Assembly: GCA_051252075.1 (NCBI GenBank)
Contig: JBPOFU010000004.1
Span: 54,567 to 118,566, forward strand
Direction: 5' to 3'
Length of the DNA stretch: 64,000 nt
Origin: Oceanococcus sp051252075
Lineage (GTDB): Bacteria; Pseudomonadota; Gammaproteobacteria; Nevskiales; Oceanococcaceae
The notes beneath the pieces are model-generated. The model saw nothing but the letters and a program-made list of their open reading frames with translations, had not been told where the DNA came from and did no database searches. Made by a program: the position numbers and the translations under genes. The number at the start of each line of letters is the position of its first letter. The first letter of the stretch is position 1. Shown here in pieces: positions 51,118-60,113 of this stretch.

Positions 51118-51218
51118 ATGTAATGTGTTGTGCACATTAGCCCAAATGAGGGGTGTCGCATGGGCATCTGGCCGCGTAGCTTTGCCGTCAGAGAAATTCA
51201 TTTTTAAAGGAGGCTGCG

Positions 51219-51494
51219 ATGCCGCAGGATCAGCAAGGCAAGGAGCTTTCGGCTCAGGCCTATTGGAAAGCCAATCTCAGTTTGTTATGGAAGCTACTGC
51301 TGGTTTGGTTTTTGGCCTCATTTGGTTGCGGCATTTTGTTTGTTGACTTCCTAAACCAATTTTCCATTGGGGGCATGAAGCTTGGTTTCTTTTTCGCGCA
51401 GCAAGGCGCTATCTATGTCTTTGTCGTACTCATATTCATTTACGTACGGCAGATGAACAAATTGGATCGCCAATTCGACGTGGACGAGGAGTAA
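51219..51494 (+). CDS. DUF4212 small subunit of a sodium/solute symporter
   Basis: A 91-residue membrane protein of the DUF4212 family, the small partner of a VC_2705-type sodium symporter. It has two helices (LWKLLLVWFLASFGCGILFV and FFFAQQGAIYVFVVLIFIYV), the motif YWKANL near the start, and RQMNKLDRQFDVDEE at the end. AAAGGAGG lies just before ATG. The gene for the large subunit follows after 6 bases, so the pair is one operon. Confidence 0.95.
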   Translation: MPQDQQGKELSAQAYWKANLSLLWKLLLVWFLASFGCGILFVDFLNQFSIGGMKLGFFFAQQGAIYVFVVLIFIYVRQMNKLDRQFDVDEE

Positions 51495-51500
51495 ACCGCC

Positions 51501-53282
51501 ATGGAATTACAGACGTGGATTTATTTGGCTGTTGGCGGCACTTTTGCTTTGTACATCGGCATCGCTATATGGGCACGGGCAGGCAGCACCAAAGAGTTTT
51601 ATGTGGCCGGCGGAGGCATTCACCCTATCGCTAACGGGATGGCTACAGCGGCGGATTGGATGTCTGCTGCGTCCTTCATTTCCATGGCGGGCTTGATTGC
51701 TTTCCTCGGCTATAACGCCTCGGCTTACCTTATGGGTTGGACCGGCGGCTATGTTTTACTCGCCCTGCTGCTGGCACCGTATTTACGAAAGTTTGGCAAA
51801 TTCACCGTGCCAGAATTCATCGGCGATCGCTTTTATTCACAAACGGCGCGCATGGTGGCAGTGGTTTGTCTCATTGTCGCCTCGGTTACCTACGTGATCG
51901 GGCAAATGAAAGGCGTCGGAGTGGCATTTGGCCGTTTCCTAGAAGTTGATTTTGAAACCGGGGTATTGATAGGCATGGGGATCGTGTTCACCTACGCGGT
52001 CATTGGTGGCATGAAAGGCATCACCTACACCCAGATTGCACAATATTGCGTGTTGATTTTTGCCTATACCGTGCCTGCTATTTTCATCTCCATGCAGTTG
52101 ACCGGTAATCCCTTGCCTCAGTTGGGCTTAGGCAGCACGCTGACGGATGGTTCCGGTATACAGCTATTGGACAAGCTGGATAAAATCGTGACCGATCTGG
52201 GCTTTTCCAAATACACCGAGCCAGCTGGCTCGAAGCTCAATCTATTCCTGCTCACGGCCACTTTGATGATCGGTACGGCGGGATTGCCCCATGTCATCAT
52301 TCGCTTCTTCACTGTTCCGAAAGTCTCGGATGCGCGCCGCTCTGCAGGTTGGGCCTTGGTCTTTATCGCCATCTTGTACACCACGGCTCCAGCGGTGGGC
52401 GCCATGGCGCGAATGAACCTCATGGACACGATACAAACCGGTCCTATTGGTAGCGAGCAAGGCAATCTGGTGTACGAGCAGCGACCGCAGTGGATGAAAA
52501 ATTGGGAATCCACCGGCTTGCTGCAATATGAAGACAAAAATGGTGATGGTCGTATCCAGTACTACAACGACAAGAACCCAGAATTTTCCGCCCAGGCTGA
52601 AGGCTACGGTTGGAAAGGCAATGAAATGGTCAAAGTTGATCGCGACATCATGGTGTTGGCCAATCCGGAAATTGCCAAATTGCCCAATTGGGTGATCGCC
52701 TTGGTCGCAGCCGGTGGTTTGGCCGCTGCCTTGTCCACCGCGGCAGGATTGCTATTGGCGATTTCTTCGGCGATTTCTCACGATCTGCTCAAAGGCGCCT
52801 TGATGCCGAACATCTCGGAGCGCCATGAATTAATGGCTGGGCGTATTGCCATGGCCGGTGCTGTCTTAATCGCTGGATATTTAGGGATGAATCCACCCGG
52901 CTTTGCAGCTCAGGTGGTTGCCTTGGCGTTTGGATTGGCCGCGTCTTCAATTTTCCCTGTTTTGATGATGGGCATTTTCTCCAAGCGCGTGAACAACATT
53001 GGTGCCATCTGTGGCATGTTGGCGGGATTGTTCAGTACCTTGATTTACATCTTTGTGTACAAGGGTTGGTTCTTTGTGGTCGGTACCAATTCGCTACCCA
53101 ATGATGCCGCTCATTGGCTCATGGGTATAAGTCCTGAAGCCTTTGGTGTGATCGGTGCGGCGCTCAACTTTGCGGTTGCAATCTGCGTATCGCGGATGAC
53201 GGCGCCGCCGCCAGCACATATCCAAGCATTGGTGGAAAGCATACGGGTGCCACGTGGTGCGGGCATGGCCAGCAGCCACTAA
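51501..53282 (+). CDS. sodium:solute symporter large subunit (VC_2705 type)
   Basis: A 593-residue secondary transporter of the SSS family, close to acetate permease ActP in layout. Motifs: ARAGSTKEFYVAGGGIHPIANGMATAADWMSAASFISMAGL, then GGMKGITYTQIAQYCVL and PHVIIRFFTVP. A soluble insertion of about 80 residues (QTGPIGSEQGNLVYEQRPQ...VDRDIMVLANPEIAKL) with a DKNGDGRI calcium-like loop is typical of the DUF4212-linked subfamily. It takes up a small organic acid, perhaps acetate, with sodium; the substrate is inference. Confidence 0.92.
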   Translation: MELQTWIYLAVGGTFALYIGIAIWARAGSTKEFYVAGGGIHPIANGMATAADWMSAASFISMAGLIAFLGYNASAYLMGWTGGYVLLALLLAPYLRKFGKFTVPEFIGDRFYSQTARMVAVVCLIVASVTYVIGQMKGVGVAFGRFLEVDFETGVLIGMGIVFTYAVIGGMKGITYTQIAQYCVLIFAYTVPAIFISMQLTGNPLPQLGLGSTLTDGSGIQLLDKLDKIVTDLGFSKYTEPAGSKLNLFLLTATLMIGTAGLPHVIIRFFTVPKVSDARRSAGWALVFIAILYTTAPAVGAMARMNLMDTIQTGPIGSEQGNLVYEQRPQWMKNWESTGLLQYEDKNGDGRIQYYNDKNPEFSAQAEGYGWKGNEMVKVDRDIMVLANPEIAKLPNWVIALVAAGGLAAALSTAAGLLLAISSAISHDLLKGALMPNISERHELMAGRIAMAGAVLIAGYLGMNPPGFAAQVVALAFGLAASSIFPVLMMGIFSKRVNNIGAICGMLAGLFSTLIYIFVYKGWFFVVGTNSLPNDAAHWLMGISPEAFGVIGAALNFAVAICVSRMTAPPPAHIQALVESIRVPRGAGMASSH

Positions 53283-53298
53283 GGTCATGCTGCTAAAG

Positions 53299-53325
53299 AA
53301 GGCTCCGCTAGTCGGGGCCTTTTTT
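53299..53325 (+). terminator. rho-independent terminator after the symporter
   Basis: AAGGCTCCG, five-base loop, CGGGGCCTT (nine base pairs with one G-U), followed by more T. It starts 17 bases after the symporter stop and separates that operon from the molybdopterin gene. Confidence 0.9.
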
Positions 53326-53379
53326 ATGTCAGGTTTAGAATGTGGGCGCGCAAACGTACTGCTGTGGACTTTGGATAGA

Positions 53380-55578
53380 ATGGCCAATCTTCCTGTCGAC
53401 GATGTACAGCGTATGCGCCAAGTAAAAACCTATTGCCGAATTTGTGAAGCTCACTGCGGCCTCGAAGTCGATGTTGATGGCGAGCAAGTTGTGGCGGTGC
53501 GGCCTGACAAAACCCATCCGGTGTCCAAAGGCTTTGCCTGTATCAAAGGCACCGCGATTGGTGAACTGCATCATGATCCGGATCGCATCAACTACCCGCA
53601 GAAGAAAGTGGACGGGCAATGGCAGCGCATCAGTTGGGATCAGGCTTTGAAAGAAATTGGTGGTCGGGTCAAAGACTTGAGGAAGCGCCATGGTAAACGC
53701 AGTGTCGCGCACTATTTTGGCAACCCGACCAATTTCAGTATGCAGAACTTTCTGTACTCTGCAGGCTTCATGCAGGCGCTAGGTTCCCCCAATGCCTTTG
53801 CCTCGCATTCCATCGATTTGAACAACAAATTTCATGTCTCAAAAGCGATGTACGGCATGCTCGATGTTCACCCCATCCCGGATCTGGCGCACTGTAATTT
53901 CTTTATGTGTTTGGGCGGCAACCCGCAAGTCAGTCAAATGAGTGTGGTGTCGGTGACCAATATCATGGACAAGCTCAAAGCGATAGAAACGCGTGGAGGC
54001 CGCGCGGTGATTATTGATCCACGGCGTACTGAGACCGCGAAAAAGCTCAAAGAACACCACTTTATTACCCCCGGCACCGATGTGTGGCTGCTATTGGGCA
54101 TGCTGTATGTCTTGGTGCACGAGCTAAAGATCAATGTGAGCCAGGCACGAAATTACGCCCGTGGAGTCGATGACTTCATGCAAGTGGCAGAGGGCTGGAC
54201 GCCCGAACGTGTTGCGGATTTGACCGGTATATCAGCGGCAACGGTGCGTGACTTGGCAAGCGCCTATGCGCATGCGGATGGCGCGGTTTTGTACATGTCC
54301 ACCGGCGTGAATATGGGGCCGTTCGGTTCTTTGGCCTACTGGCTAGTGCAGGGCATGAGTCTGCTCACGGGGAATTTGGATGCGCGCGGTGGATTGGTGT
54401 TTCCACAAGGCGCGTTCGATATGACCGCCTTAGTCAAAACGTTGGAAGGGCAGCTGGATGGCGGAGAAAAAACCCTGAAAGACGCTTGGGGCAAGGAAGC
54501 CGGTGCCTTTCCTGCGCCCACCTTGGCCGATGAAATCCTGATTGATCACCCCGAGCGTATTCGTGCGCTGTTTGTTTCTGCGGGCAATCCGCTGCATTCG
54601 ATTCCGGGCAATCGCCTCAAGCAAGCCTTTGAAAAACTGGACCTGCTGGTTTGCATCGATATTTATCGCAGCGAGACGGCGCAGTGTGCAGACTATTTGT
54701 TACCGGCAACGGACATGCTGGAGCGTTCAGATTTCCCCATTTCACATCTGAATTTTCAAGTGGAGCCTCACGCCCAATACACCCCGGCGGTATTGCCGCC
54801 AAAATTTGAGCGTAAGCCCGAGTGGTGGATTTTTACCGAACTCGCCTTGGCCAGTGGGGCCCCGTTGCTCGGCTCTACATTGATGAACGGATTGGGTTGG
54901 TTGCTCAAGCATTACAACCGGCTGCCGGGGTTGCCGGCTTATCAGCCTGATGTGTTATTGGCATTACTTTTAAAAATGGGCGGGCAAACATCGTTGTCGG
55001 AATTGAAGCGTATGCCGCAAGGCCTGCGCTTAGCGGCAACCCAAGGCGGCAGTTTTCTCGGGAAAAGAGTGCCTACTGACGATGGCATGGTCGATTTGGC
55101 CCCGCCCAGCGTGTTGGCGGATTTGCCGCGTTTGGAAGCCAGTGCGCAAGCTCTGCAACAGCAGCCAGAAGGATTACGGATCATCGGCAGGAGAGAGCGA
55201 CGCTCACACAATTCTTGGATGCACAATGTGCCACGCATCAAACACGATGGTGGTATCCATGTTTTATTGAACCCGGCAGATGCACAAAACATTGGCGTGA
55301 CAGATGGCGACGCAGTGGAACTGGGGACGGACACGACCGTGCAATTGCCAGTCAAACTCAGCGACGACATCATGCCAGGCGTGGTGTGCGTGCCGCATGG
55401 CTGGGGTCATGCGAAGTCAGGCTTGTCCAAGGCGAGTGCCTTGCCGGGTGCCAATATCAATGAAGCGCTGCCTGATGTACGGCATCATCTGGAGCCAGTC
55501 AGTGGCCAAGCCATCATGGTGTCGCACACCCTGCAGGTTCGCCGGGTACACGAGCCGCGCGTAGCTGTCAGCGCATGA
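53380..55578 (+). CDS. molybdopterin-dependent oxidoreductase with [4Fe-4S] domain
   Basis: A 732-residue cytoplasmic oxidoreductase of the formate dehydrogenase/nitrate reductase (DMSO reductase) superfamily. The N-terminal [4Fe-4S] site is CRICEAHC...C (Cys19, 22, 26, 54). Next come IKGTAIGELHHDPDRINYPQ, the molybdenum-binding core (NFMCLGGNPQVSQM-like stretch, IIDPRRTETAKKLKEHHFITPGTD) and the C-terminal pterin-binding domain (RIIGRRERRSHNSWMHNVPRI, VSGQAIMVSHTLQVRR). The usual metal-ligand position reads SIDLNNK, so it has neither SeCys nor Cys there. There is no signal peptide or electron-transfer partner next to it. Substrate not known. I chose ATG 53380; ATG 53413 is also possible. Confidence 0.9.
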   Translation: MANLPVDDVQRMRQVKTYCRICEAHCGLEVDVDGEQVVAVRPDKTHPVSKGFACIKGTAIGELHHDPDRINYPQKKVDGQWQRISWDQALKEIGGRVKDLRKRHGKRSVAHYFGNPTNFSMQNFLYSAGFMQALGSPNAFASHSIDLNNKFHVSKAMYGMLDVHPIPDLAHCNFFMCLGGNPQVSQMSVVSVTNIMDKLKAIETRGGRAVIIDPRRTETAKKLKEHHFITPGTDVWLLLGMLYVLVHELKINVSQARNYARGVDDFMQVAEGWTPERVADLTGISAATVRDLASAYAHADGAVLYMSTGVNMGPFGSLAYWLVQGMSLLTGNLDARGGLVFPQGAFDMTALVKTLEGQLDGGEKTLKDAWGKEAGAFPAPTLADEILIDHPERIRALFVSAGNPLHSIPGNRLKQAFEKLDLLVCIDIYRSETAQCADYLLPATDMLERSDFPISHLNFQVEPHAQYTPAVLPPKFERKPEWWIFTELALASGAPLLGSTLMNGLGWLLKHYNRLPGLPAYQPDVLLALLLKMGGQTSLSELKRMPQGLRLAATQGGSFLGKRVPTDDGMVDLAPPSVLADLPRLEASAQALQQQPEGLRIIGRRERRSHNSWMHNVPRIKHDGGIHVLLNPADAQNIGVTDGDAVELGTDTTVQLPVKLSDDIMPGVVCVPHGWGHAKSGLSKASALPGANINEALPDVRHHLEPVSGQAIMVSHTLQVRRVHEPRVAVSA

Positions 55579-55580
55579 GT

Positions 55581-55648
55581 TGCTCGCTGTGAGCAGCGCC
55601 CAACGACCTCATTCAGCAATTGCTGCCTGTGGTCTTTTAGTTGGGCGC
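55581..55648. terminator. nested inverted repeats between convergent genes
   Basis: In the 79-base gap: a small hairpin (TGCTC-GAGCA, 55581-55595), a long-range repeat (GCGCCCAAC at 55596-55604 with GTTGGGCGC at 55640-55648), and in its loop a palindrome (CAGCAATTGCTG, 55614-55625). They can fold on both strands, so they may end both the molybdopterin and the RoxA-like transcripts. The usual T-run is absent. Confidence 0.45.
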
Positions 55649-55657
55649 CTGTTTACG

Positions 55658-57784
55658 CTACAGCGTTTTTAGATATTCAATAATGGCTTTGCGTTCGCGT
55701 TCGGACAGTGCGTCGGTAAAGCTGTGGCCACCATTGCCATTGCCCAAGATGCGCGTGTCGTAGATCAGGCGCTTGTCGAAGCCGTCCGGGTCGGGATCTG
55801 AAATGGTTAACAAGCCTGCCCAGCTCAGGGTGCTGTTCAAGTAGTTTTGAGCCAACTGCACGATGGATGGGCCTTGATCATCAAGCGGATTGCAATTCAT
55901 CAACTGCGTGCCCGGCATCTCGCTGCACTCTAAAGCATCATGCTGCCAGCCGATGCGTTGGTAATCATAGGCGCGCTGCAAACTTTGATCAAAGCCTTTG
56001 ACTAAGCCATCTTCTTGAATCTTGCGCTGCCAGATCGTGGGGCGCTGACTGGAATCCAGCACTTGCTCAATCGTAGGTACCGAGCCGTTGTGCAGGTAAG
56101 GCGAGGTGGCCCAAATGCCATACAGCGGTGGCGCTTGATAGCCAATGACCTCTTTTTCCCAGCCACAAACACCTTGCGGGCGCAGGTTAATCGGGTAGGT
56201 GTCGTCGACCAATTCCGTGAAGGGGTCCTGTTCATCAGGGTGGACCCAGCCGTCAACGCCATCGGTGTAACCCCAGTAGGTGGTATCCCAGCCCTTGCGC
56301 AGGGTGGGGGTCAACATATCCGAACGGGCAGGATCGGTATTGATGACTTCCAAGGGCGAGATGTGAGCGCCTATGCCTTCTAGGGCCGGATCATCCAAGT
56401 AATTCGGGTCATGCACAAAGCGTGGGGAGTAAGCGCCATGGCAAGACGCACAGGAGCCATTGCCACCTAGCGGTTTCGGTGCGTTCGCGTTCTCTGCTGC
56501 GGCCCACAGGTCTTTCGCGTGGAACAGCACGGCACCTTGCTTGGCCAGTGTTTCATCAATTTCACCCGGATAGGCTGGAGATTCTAGCGATAGGAAAAAG
56601 GCTTCCAAATCTTGGTCCCATTCCTCAATCCGGCTGCGATAAGGCTTGCCGTCTTGCGACAGAATTTCATTCAACTCACCGGGCCCCGCAGCCATGATGA
56701 TGCGTGTGCTGTCATTGGAAACACCGGCATCAAAGAATTTACGTGGGCGCACGCTCATATTCCACCACGGTGGGGTGTCTTGGGTGTGTGCCAGCGGATG
56801 GGCCAGATCGATTACGCCTTGCAGATCACCGTCACTGACCATGTTCTTGAGTGGATTGGGATTGACGCCCAGCGAGTTGTTGTCCAACAACGTGACTAAA
56901 AACTCGAAAGCGCCGACCGCGTTGTTTTGACCGCGCTGCTTAACCCCGATATTGAAAACGGTGTTGATATCAAAGGGTGGTAGCAAATCGGACAATACAG
57001 TGCCGTTGAATTGCGAGCCGTCCCGGCCTGCCATTAAGACGTCATAGTTATTGTTGCCGGAACCCAGGTTTTTCAGGCCGATGTGCATGCCTTCGTTGTT
57101 GTACGGGTCACCCGCTTGGCCGCCGTGGCATGAGAAGCACGCTGCGGAGCCAATCTGTCCGGTCCAGTTCCCGCTGTCATCCTTGAGTTGGCGTAAGCCC
57201 AGCGGCAGTTGACCGGAGCCACCATCGCTAGTCGCGGGGTCTTCACCAGGCAGCGGATAGGGGTTGTGGAAAGGCGCTAAATTCAGCCCGTAGCGCAAGG
57301 TGTATAGCTCTTCAAAATTTTCTGGACGTTGCTCATAACCCCAGGTTTGCCAGCTGTTGTTGAAGTCTTCGGCAGACATCGCGCTGACCGGTAGTTCTTC
57401 AATCAGAAAATGTTGCCCACGATCTCGGCGCTGGCGGTATTCCCCACAGGTGTTGGCTTGCTTTTCCTGCTCCGGAAGATTGACATGGCAATCCTCCCAG
57501 TAGGCGTTGAAAAAGACCGCTTTGCCTTGGTTCACACCGGGGCGTATGAGGCTGCGGGGATCTGGTGGTAGCAGTGCATCATCGCTTTGAGTTGCACAAA
57601 ATTCTTCCCAAACATGAGCTGCACGCTTGCTGCCCAGCAAAGGGTAGGACTCCAGCGAGTCATCGCGTTGCTCGGCCAGCAGCATGCTATCTGTAGATTC
57701 ACGGCCACCTTCGCCTAGACAGGCGGAAAGGCCGAGCGGTAATGCGAGGAATGCAATCTGGATGTACTGATACTTTAGACGCAT
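55658..57784 (-). CDS. RoxA-like dihaem c-type cytochrome lipoprotein (copy 1)
   Basis: A 708-residue lipoprotein (lipobox LGLSAC, Cys22) with two c-haem sites: CFSCH at 216-220 and CASCH at 445-449. Conserved blocks are PPWWNMSVRPRKFFDAGVSNDS, NGSCASCHGAYSPRFVHD and APPLYGIWATSPYLHNGSVPTI. The last block is the signature of dihaem peroxidase/MauG-type proteins, and the spacing of the two haems is like that of the rubber oxygenase RoxA. It may therefore oxidise or cleave a hydrophobic polymer or alkene outside the cell, but the substrate is unknown. It lies 100 bases downstream of a paralogue. Confidence 0.83.
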   Translation of the reverse strand: MRLKYQYIQIAFLALPLGLSACLGEGGRESTDSMLLAEQRDDSLESYPLLGSKRAAHVWEEFCATQSDDALLPPDPRSLIRPGVNQGKAVFFNAYWEDCHVNLPEQEKQANTCGEYRQRRDRGQHFLIEELPVSAMSAEDFNNSWQTWGYEQRPENFEELYTLRYGLNLAPFHNPYPLPGEDPATSDGGSGQLPLGLRQLKDDSGNWTGQIGSAACFSCHGGQAGDPYNNEGMHIGLKNLGSGNNNYDVLMAGRDGSQFNGTVLSDLLPPFDINTVFNIGVKQRGQNNAVGAFEFLVTLLDNNSLGVNPNPLKNMVSDGDLQGVIDLAHPLAHTQDTPPWWNMSVRPRKFFDAGVSNDSTRIIMAAGPGELNEILSQDGKPYRSRIEEWDQDLEAFFLSLESPAYPGEIDETLAKQGAVLFHAKDLWAAAENANAPKPLGGNGSCASCHGAYSPRFVHDPNYLDDPALEGIGAHISPLEVINTDPARSDMLTPTLRKGWDTTYWGYTDGVDGWVHPDEQDPFTELVDDTYPINLRPQGVCGWEKEVIGYQAPPLYGIWATSPYLHNGSVPTIEQVLDSSQRPTIWQRKIQEDGLVKGFDQSLQRAYDYQRIGWQHDALECSEMPGTQLMNCNPLDDQGPSIVQLAQNYLNSTLSWAGLLTISDPDPDGFDKRLIYDTRILGNGNGGHSFTDALSERERKAIIEYLKTL

Positions 57785-57884
57785 GCGCCTCTCTCCTTGG
57801 GTGTCTGCCTGGCTAGCGGTTTTTTGTATGAGCCGCTTGTGGCCAATTAACGGTTTGAGGATGTAAAAGTTTCCTCATTGCTAG

Positions 57885-60026
57885 TTAAAGCGTTTTTAAA
57901 TATTCGATGACCGCGCGGCGTTGTGGGGCGCTTAGTGCTCTGCCAAAATCGTGCCCGGCGTTGCCTTTTCCGAACATATGGGTGTTGAAGATCTTACGAT
58001 CCTCCACGCCTTGACGCCCGATCGGTGGCAGCGTCTGGTAACCCACGCTATTCAGTGTGCTGGGGAAACGAATCAAAGTTTCGGTAATAGCGGTTATTTC
58101 TGCCGGTACTTCAGCGGGCTCGCAAGACCGATACGGCACTGCGCTGCCGTCATAATCGCAGTACAGCACATCGTGCTTCCATCCCATGCGCTGCTCATCA
58201 TAGGCATCCCAACTGGTCGCAAAGCCGTGTTCTTCACCTTCCCCAGTGGTGAGTTGGCGACGCCACATGGTGGGTCTTTCAGTGGGTTGCAGCAGGCTCC
58301 AAACATCAGGTACTGAACCATTGTGCAGATAGGGTGCTGTCGCCCAGATACCATGTAAAGGAGGTGCCAGATATCCAGTGGCGTCTTCGTCGTTCACGCC
58401 TTGCCAAGTACAAGCGCCTTTGATGCGTGTGCCAGGCACAAAGATTCCAGCATCGTCTAGATTTTCCGTGATCGGATCTTTTCCATCGATGGGGACATAA
58501 CCGTCGGAGCCTTCCGGATAGGAAAACCACGAGGTGCTCATGAGCTCAAACAGTGGTGAGGTAAAACCCTTGTTGCGGCTGCTATCGGTGCCGATCTGTT
58601 CTAGCGGTGCGATATATCCGGCTATGCCAGCCAGTCGAGGATCTTGCAAAAAGTTCTGGTCGTGAACGAAGCGTGGTGAATACGCCCCGTGGCAACTGGC
58701 ACAGGAGCCATTGCCCGGTGGGCGTGGCAAATCGGCATTGCTGTCACCGGCCCAAAGGTCTTTGACGTGGAACAATATTGCGCCTTGCTCAGCTAACGAT
58801 GTATCCACATCACCCGGATAACGTGGTGCTTCTAAGGAATCGAGATACGTTTGGGTGGATTGTCCCAGCGCTTCCTGCGCGCGAATGACATCGCCACCCA
58901 GTGTGGCTTGCAAGATGACATTGTCCAGACGGATGGCGTCATAGGAATAGCCCGCGTCCCAGAACTTACGCGGCCGATGGCTGGCATTCCACCACGCTGG
59001 CATTTTGGTGTCGCCCCCACCTGTCGTATTGAATGGCGTTTGCATACCCAGCAACTTGATTGGTGTTCCAACAGCTTGAATATTCAAATTATCGGCATCG
59101 ATCAAACTAATCAGCAAACCGGAAAGGCCCATGGCGTTGGTGACACCGCGGGTGCTGTTAATGGCGATAGGCAAGGTGGGTACCAGCTCGTCGCTTAACA
59201 GCAATTGGTAATCCAAATTGTGTCCGCCAAGTCCTGAGACAAATCGCTGCTCGCTGTTCTCACCCAGCATGTCTAGGCCGCTGCTATGGCACAGATCGCA
59301 GGTGGTCAGTAAATTGCTCGAATATTGCCCATCTTCCGTTTTGCCTTGGATGAACCCCACGGGTAATTCGCCGGAACCACCCTGCGTTGCATTGGGGTCC
59401 TCGCCATCGAGGGGATAGGGGTTGGGATAAGGCGCTTTGGGCAGGCCATAGCGCTCACGTACTTGTTGGTCGAAATTCTCCGGGCGTTCGCTTAAACCCC
59501 AGCGTAGCCAGAGTGCGTTGTAGGCGCCGGAGCTAAATGAGCCCCCTTGATTGGCCACCAACTCGCCCCGCATCAATTGCTTGCCAAGATCGCGTTGGGC
59601 GCGGTATTCACCACAACTTTTGGGTTTGTCTAAAGGGTTATTGCCAGGGCCGGCGCAGTCTTGCCAAAACGCATTGAAGGTCACTGCGCTTCTTGCGTTG
59701 ATTCCAGGAACAATCAACTCCCTTGGATCTTGCGGTAGGACGGCTGAATCTGGCTGGTTTTCACAAAAGTCTTCGGCGTAGAAACGTCCATGGCTGCTGC
59801 CAAGCAGGGGCAACGAGGAATATGAATCCAGAGATCGTTCTGCTTCAGTTGCTGCGCAAGAGCGCTCTGCGGAATTCACACAATCGGCTGGAGTTGCAGG
59901 GGTGGAGTGCGTTATCGGTGCACGACCACCGTTGCAGGCCCACAGCGCCGCACAGCAAAACAAAAGCGCGATTCTGCTTGTTTTTACGCACAGGCCGAGC
60001 GTACCGCCGGTGTTTGCATGGCTCAT
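57885..60026 (-). CDS. RoxA-like dihaem c-type cytochrome (copy 2)
   Basis: A 713-residue paralogue of 55658-57784. The two haem sites are CDLCH at 243-247 and CASCH at 442-446. Shared blocks are MPAWWNASHRPRKFWDAGYSYDA, FHVKDLWAGDSN, GNGSCASCHGAYSPRFVHD, GIWATAPYLHNGSVPDVWSLLQP and the same ending ALSAPQRRAVIEYLKTL. The lipobox is atypical (ALWAC, with Trp at -2), so lipid attachment is less sure. It is the first gene of the pair, with the divergent TetR gene 87 bases away. Function as for copy 1. Confidence 0.82.
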   Translation of the reverse strand: MSHANTGGTLGLCVKTSRIALLFCCAALWACNGGRAPITHSTPATPADCVNSAERSCAATEAERSLDSYSSLPLLGSSHGRFYAEDFCENQPDSAVLPQDPRELIVPGINARSAVTFNAFWQDCAGPGNNPLDKPKSCGEYRAQRDLGKQLMRGELVANQGGSFSSGAYNALWLRWGLSERPENFDQQVRERYGLPKAPYPNPYPLDGEDPNATQGGSGELPVGFIQGKTEDGQYSSNLLTTCDLCHSSGLDMLGENSEQRFVSGLGGHNLDYQLLLSDELVPTLPIAINSTRGVTNAMGLSGLLISLIDADNLNIQAVGTPIKLLGMQTPFNTTGGGDTKMPAWWNASHRPRKFWDAGYSYDAIRLDNVILQATLGGDVIRAQEALGQSTQTYLDSLEAPRYPGDVDTSLAEQGAILFHVKDLWAGDSNADLPRPPGNGSCASCHGAYSPRFVHDQNFLQDPRLAGIAGYIAPLEQIGTDSSRNKGFTSPLFELMSTSWFSYPEGSDGYVPIDGKDPITENLDDAGIFVPGTRIKGACTWQGVNDEDATGYLAPPLHGIWATAPYLHNGSVPDVWSLLQPTERPTMWRRQLTTGEGEEHGFATSWDAYDEQRMGWKHDVLYCDYDGSAVPYRSCEPAEVPAEITAITETLIRFPSTLNSVGYQTLPPIGRQGVEDRKIFNTHMFGKGNAGHDFGRALSAPQRRAVIEYLKTL

Positions 60027-60054
60027 GGAAATAGCTGCTCAAGTATCAGACATT

Positions 60055-60076
60055 TGTATGGCCGTAAAAACATACA
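60055..60076. promoter_or_regulatory. putative TetR operator in the divergent roxA-like/tetR region
   Basis: TGTATG (60055-60060), ten bases, CATACA (60071-60076) form a perfect inverted repeat; ACATTTGTA occurs twice around it as a direct repeat. The layout resembles the E. coli AcrR operator (TACATACA...TGTATGTA type). It would control both the cytochrome pair and tetR. Inference from sequence and place. Confidence 0.55.
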
Positions 60077-60113
60077 TTTGTACGTTCTTGTTGTCAACGG
60101 GTATGCTTTGCGC

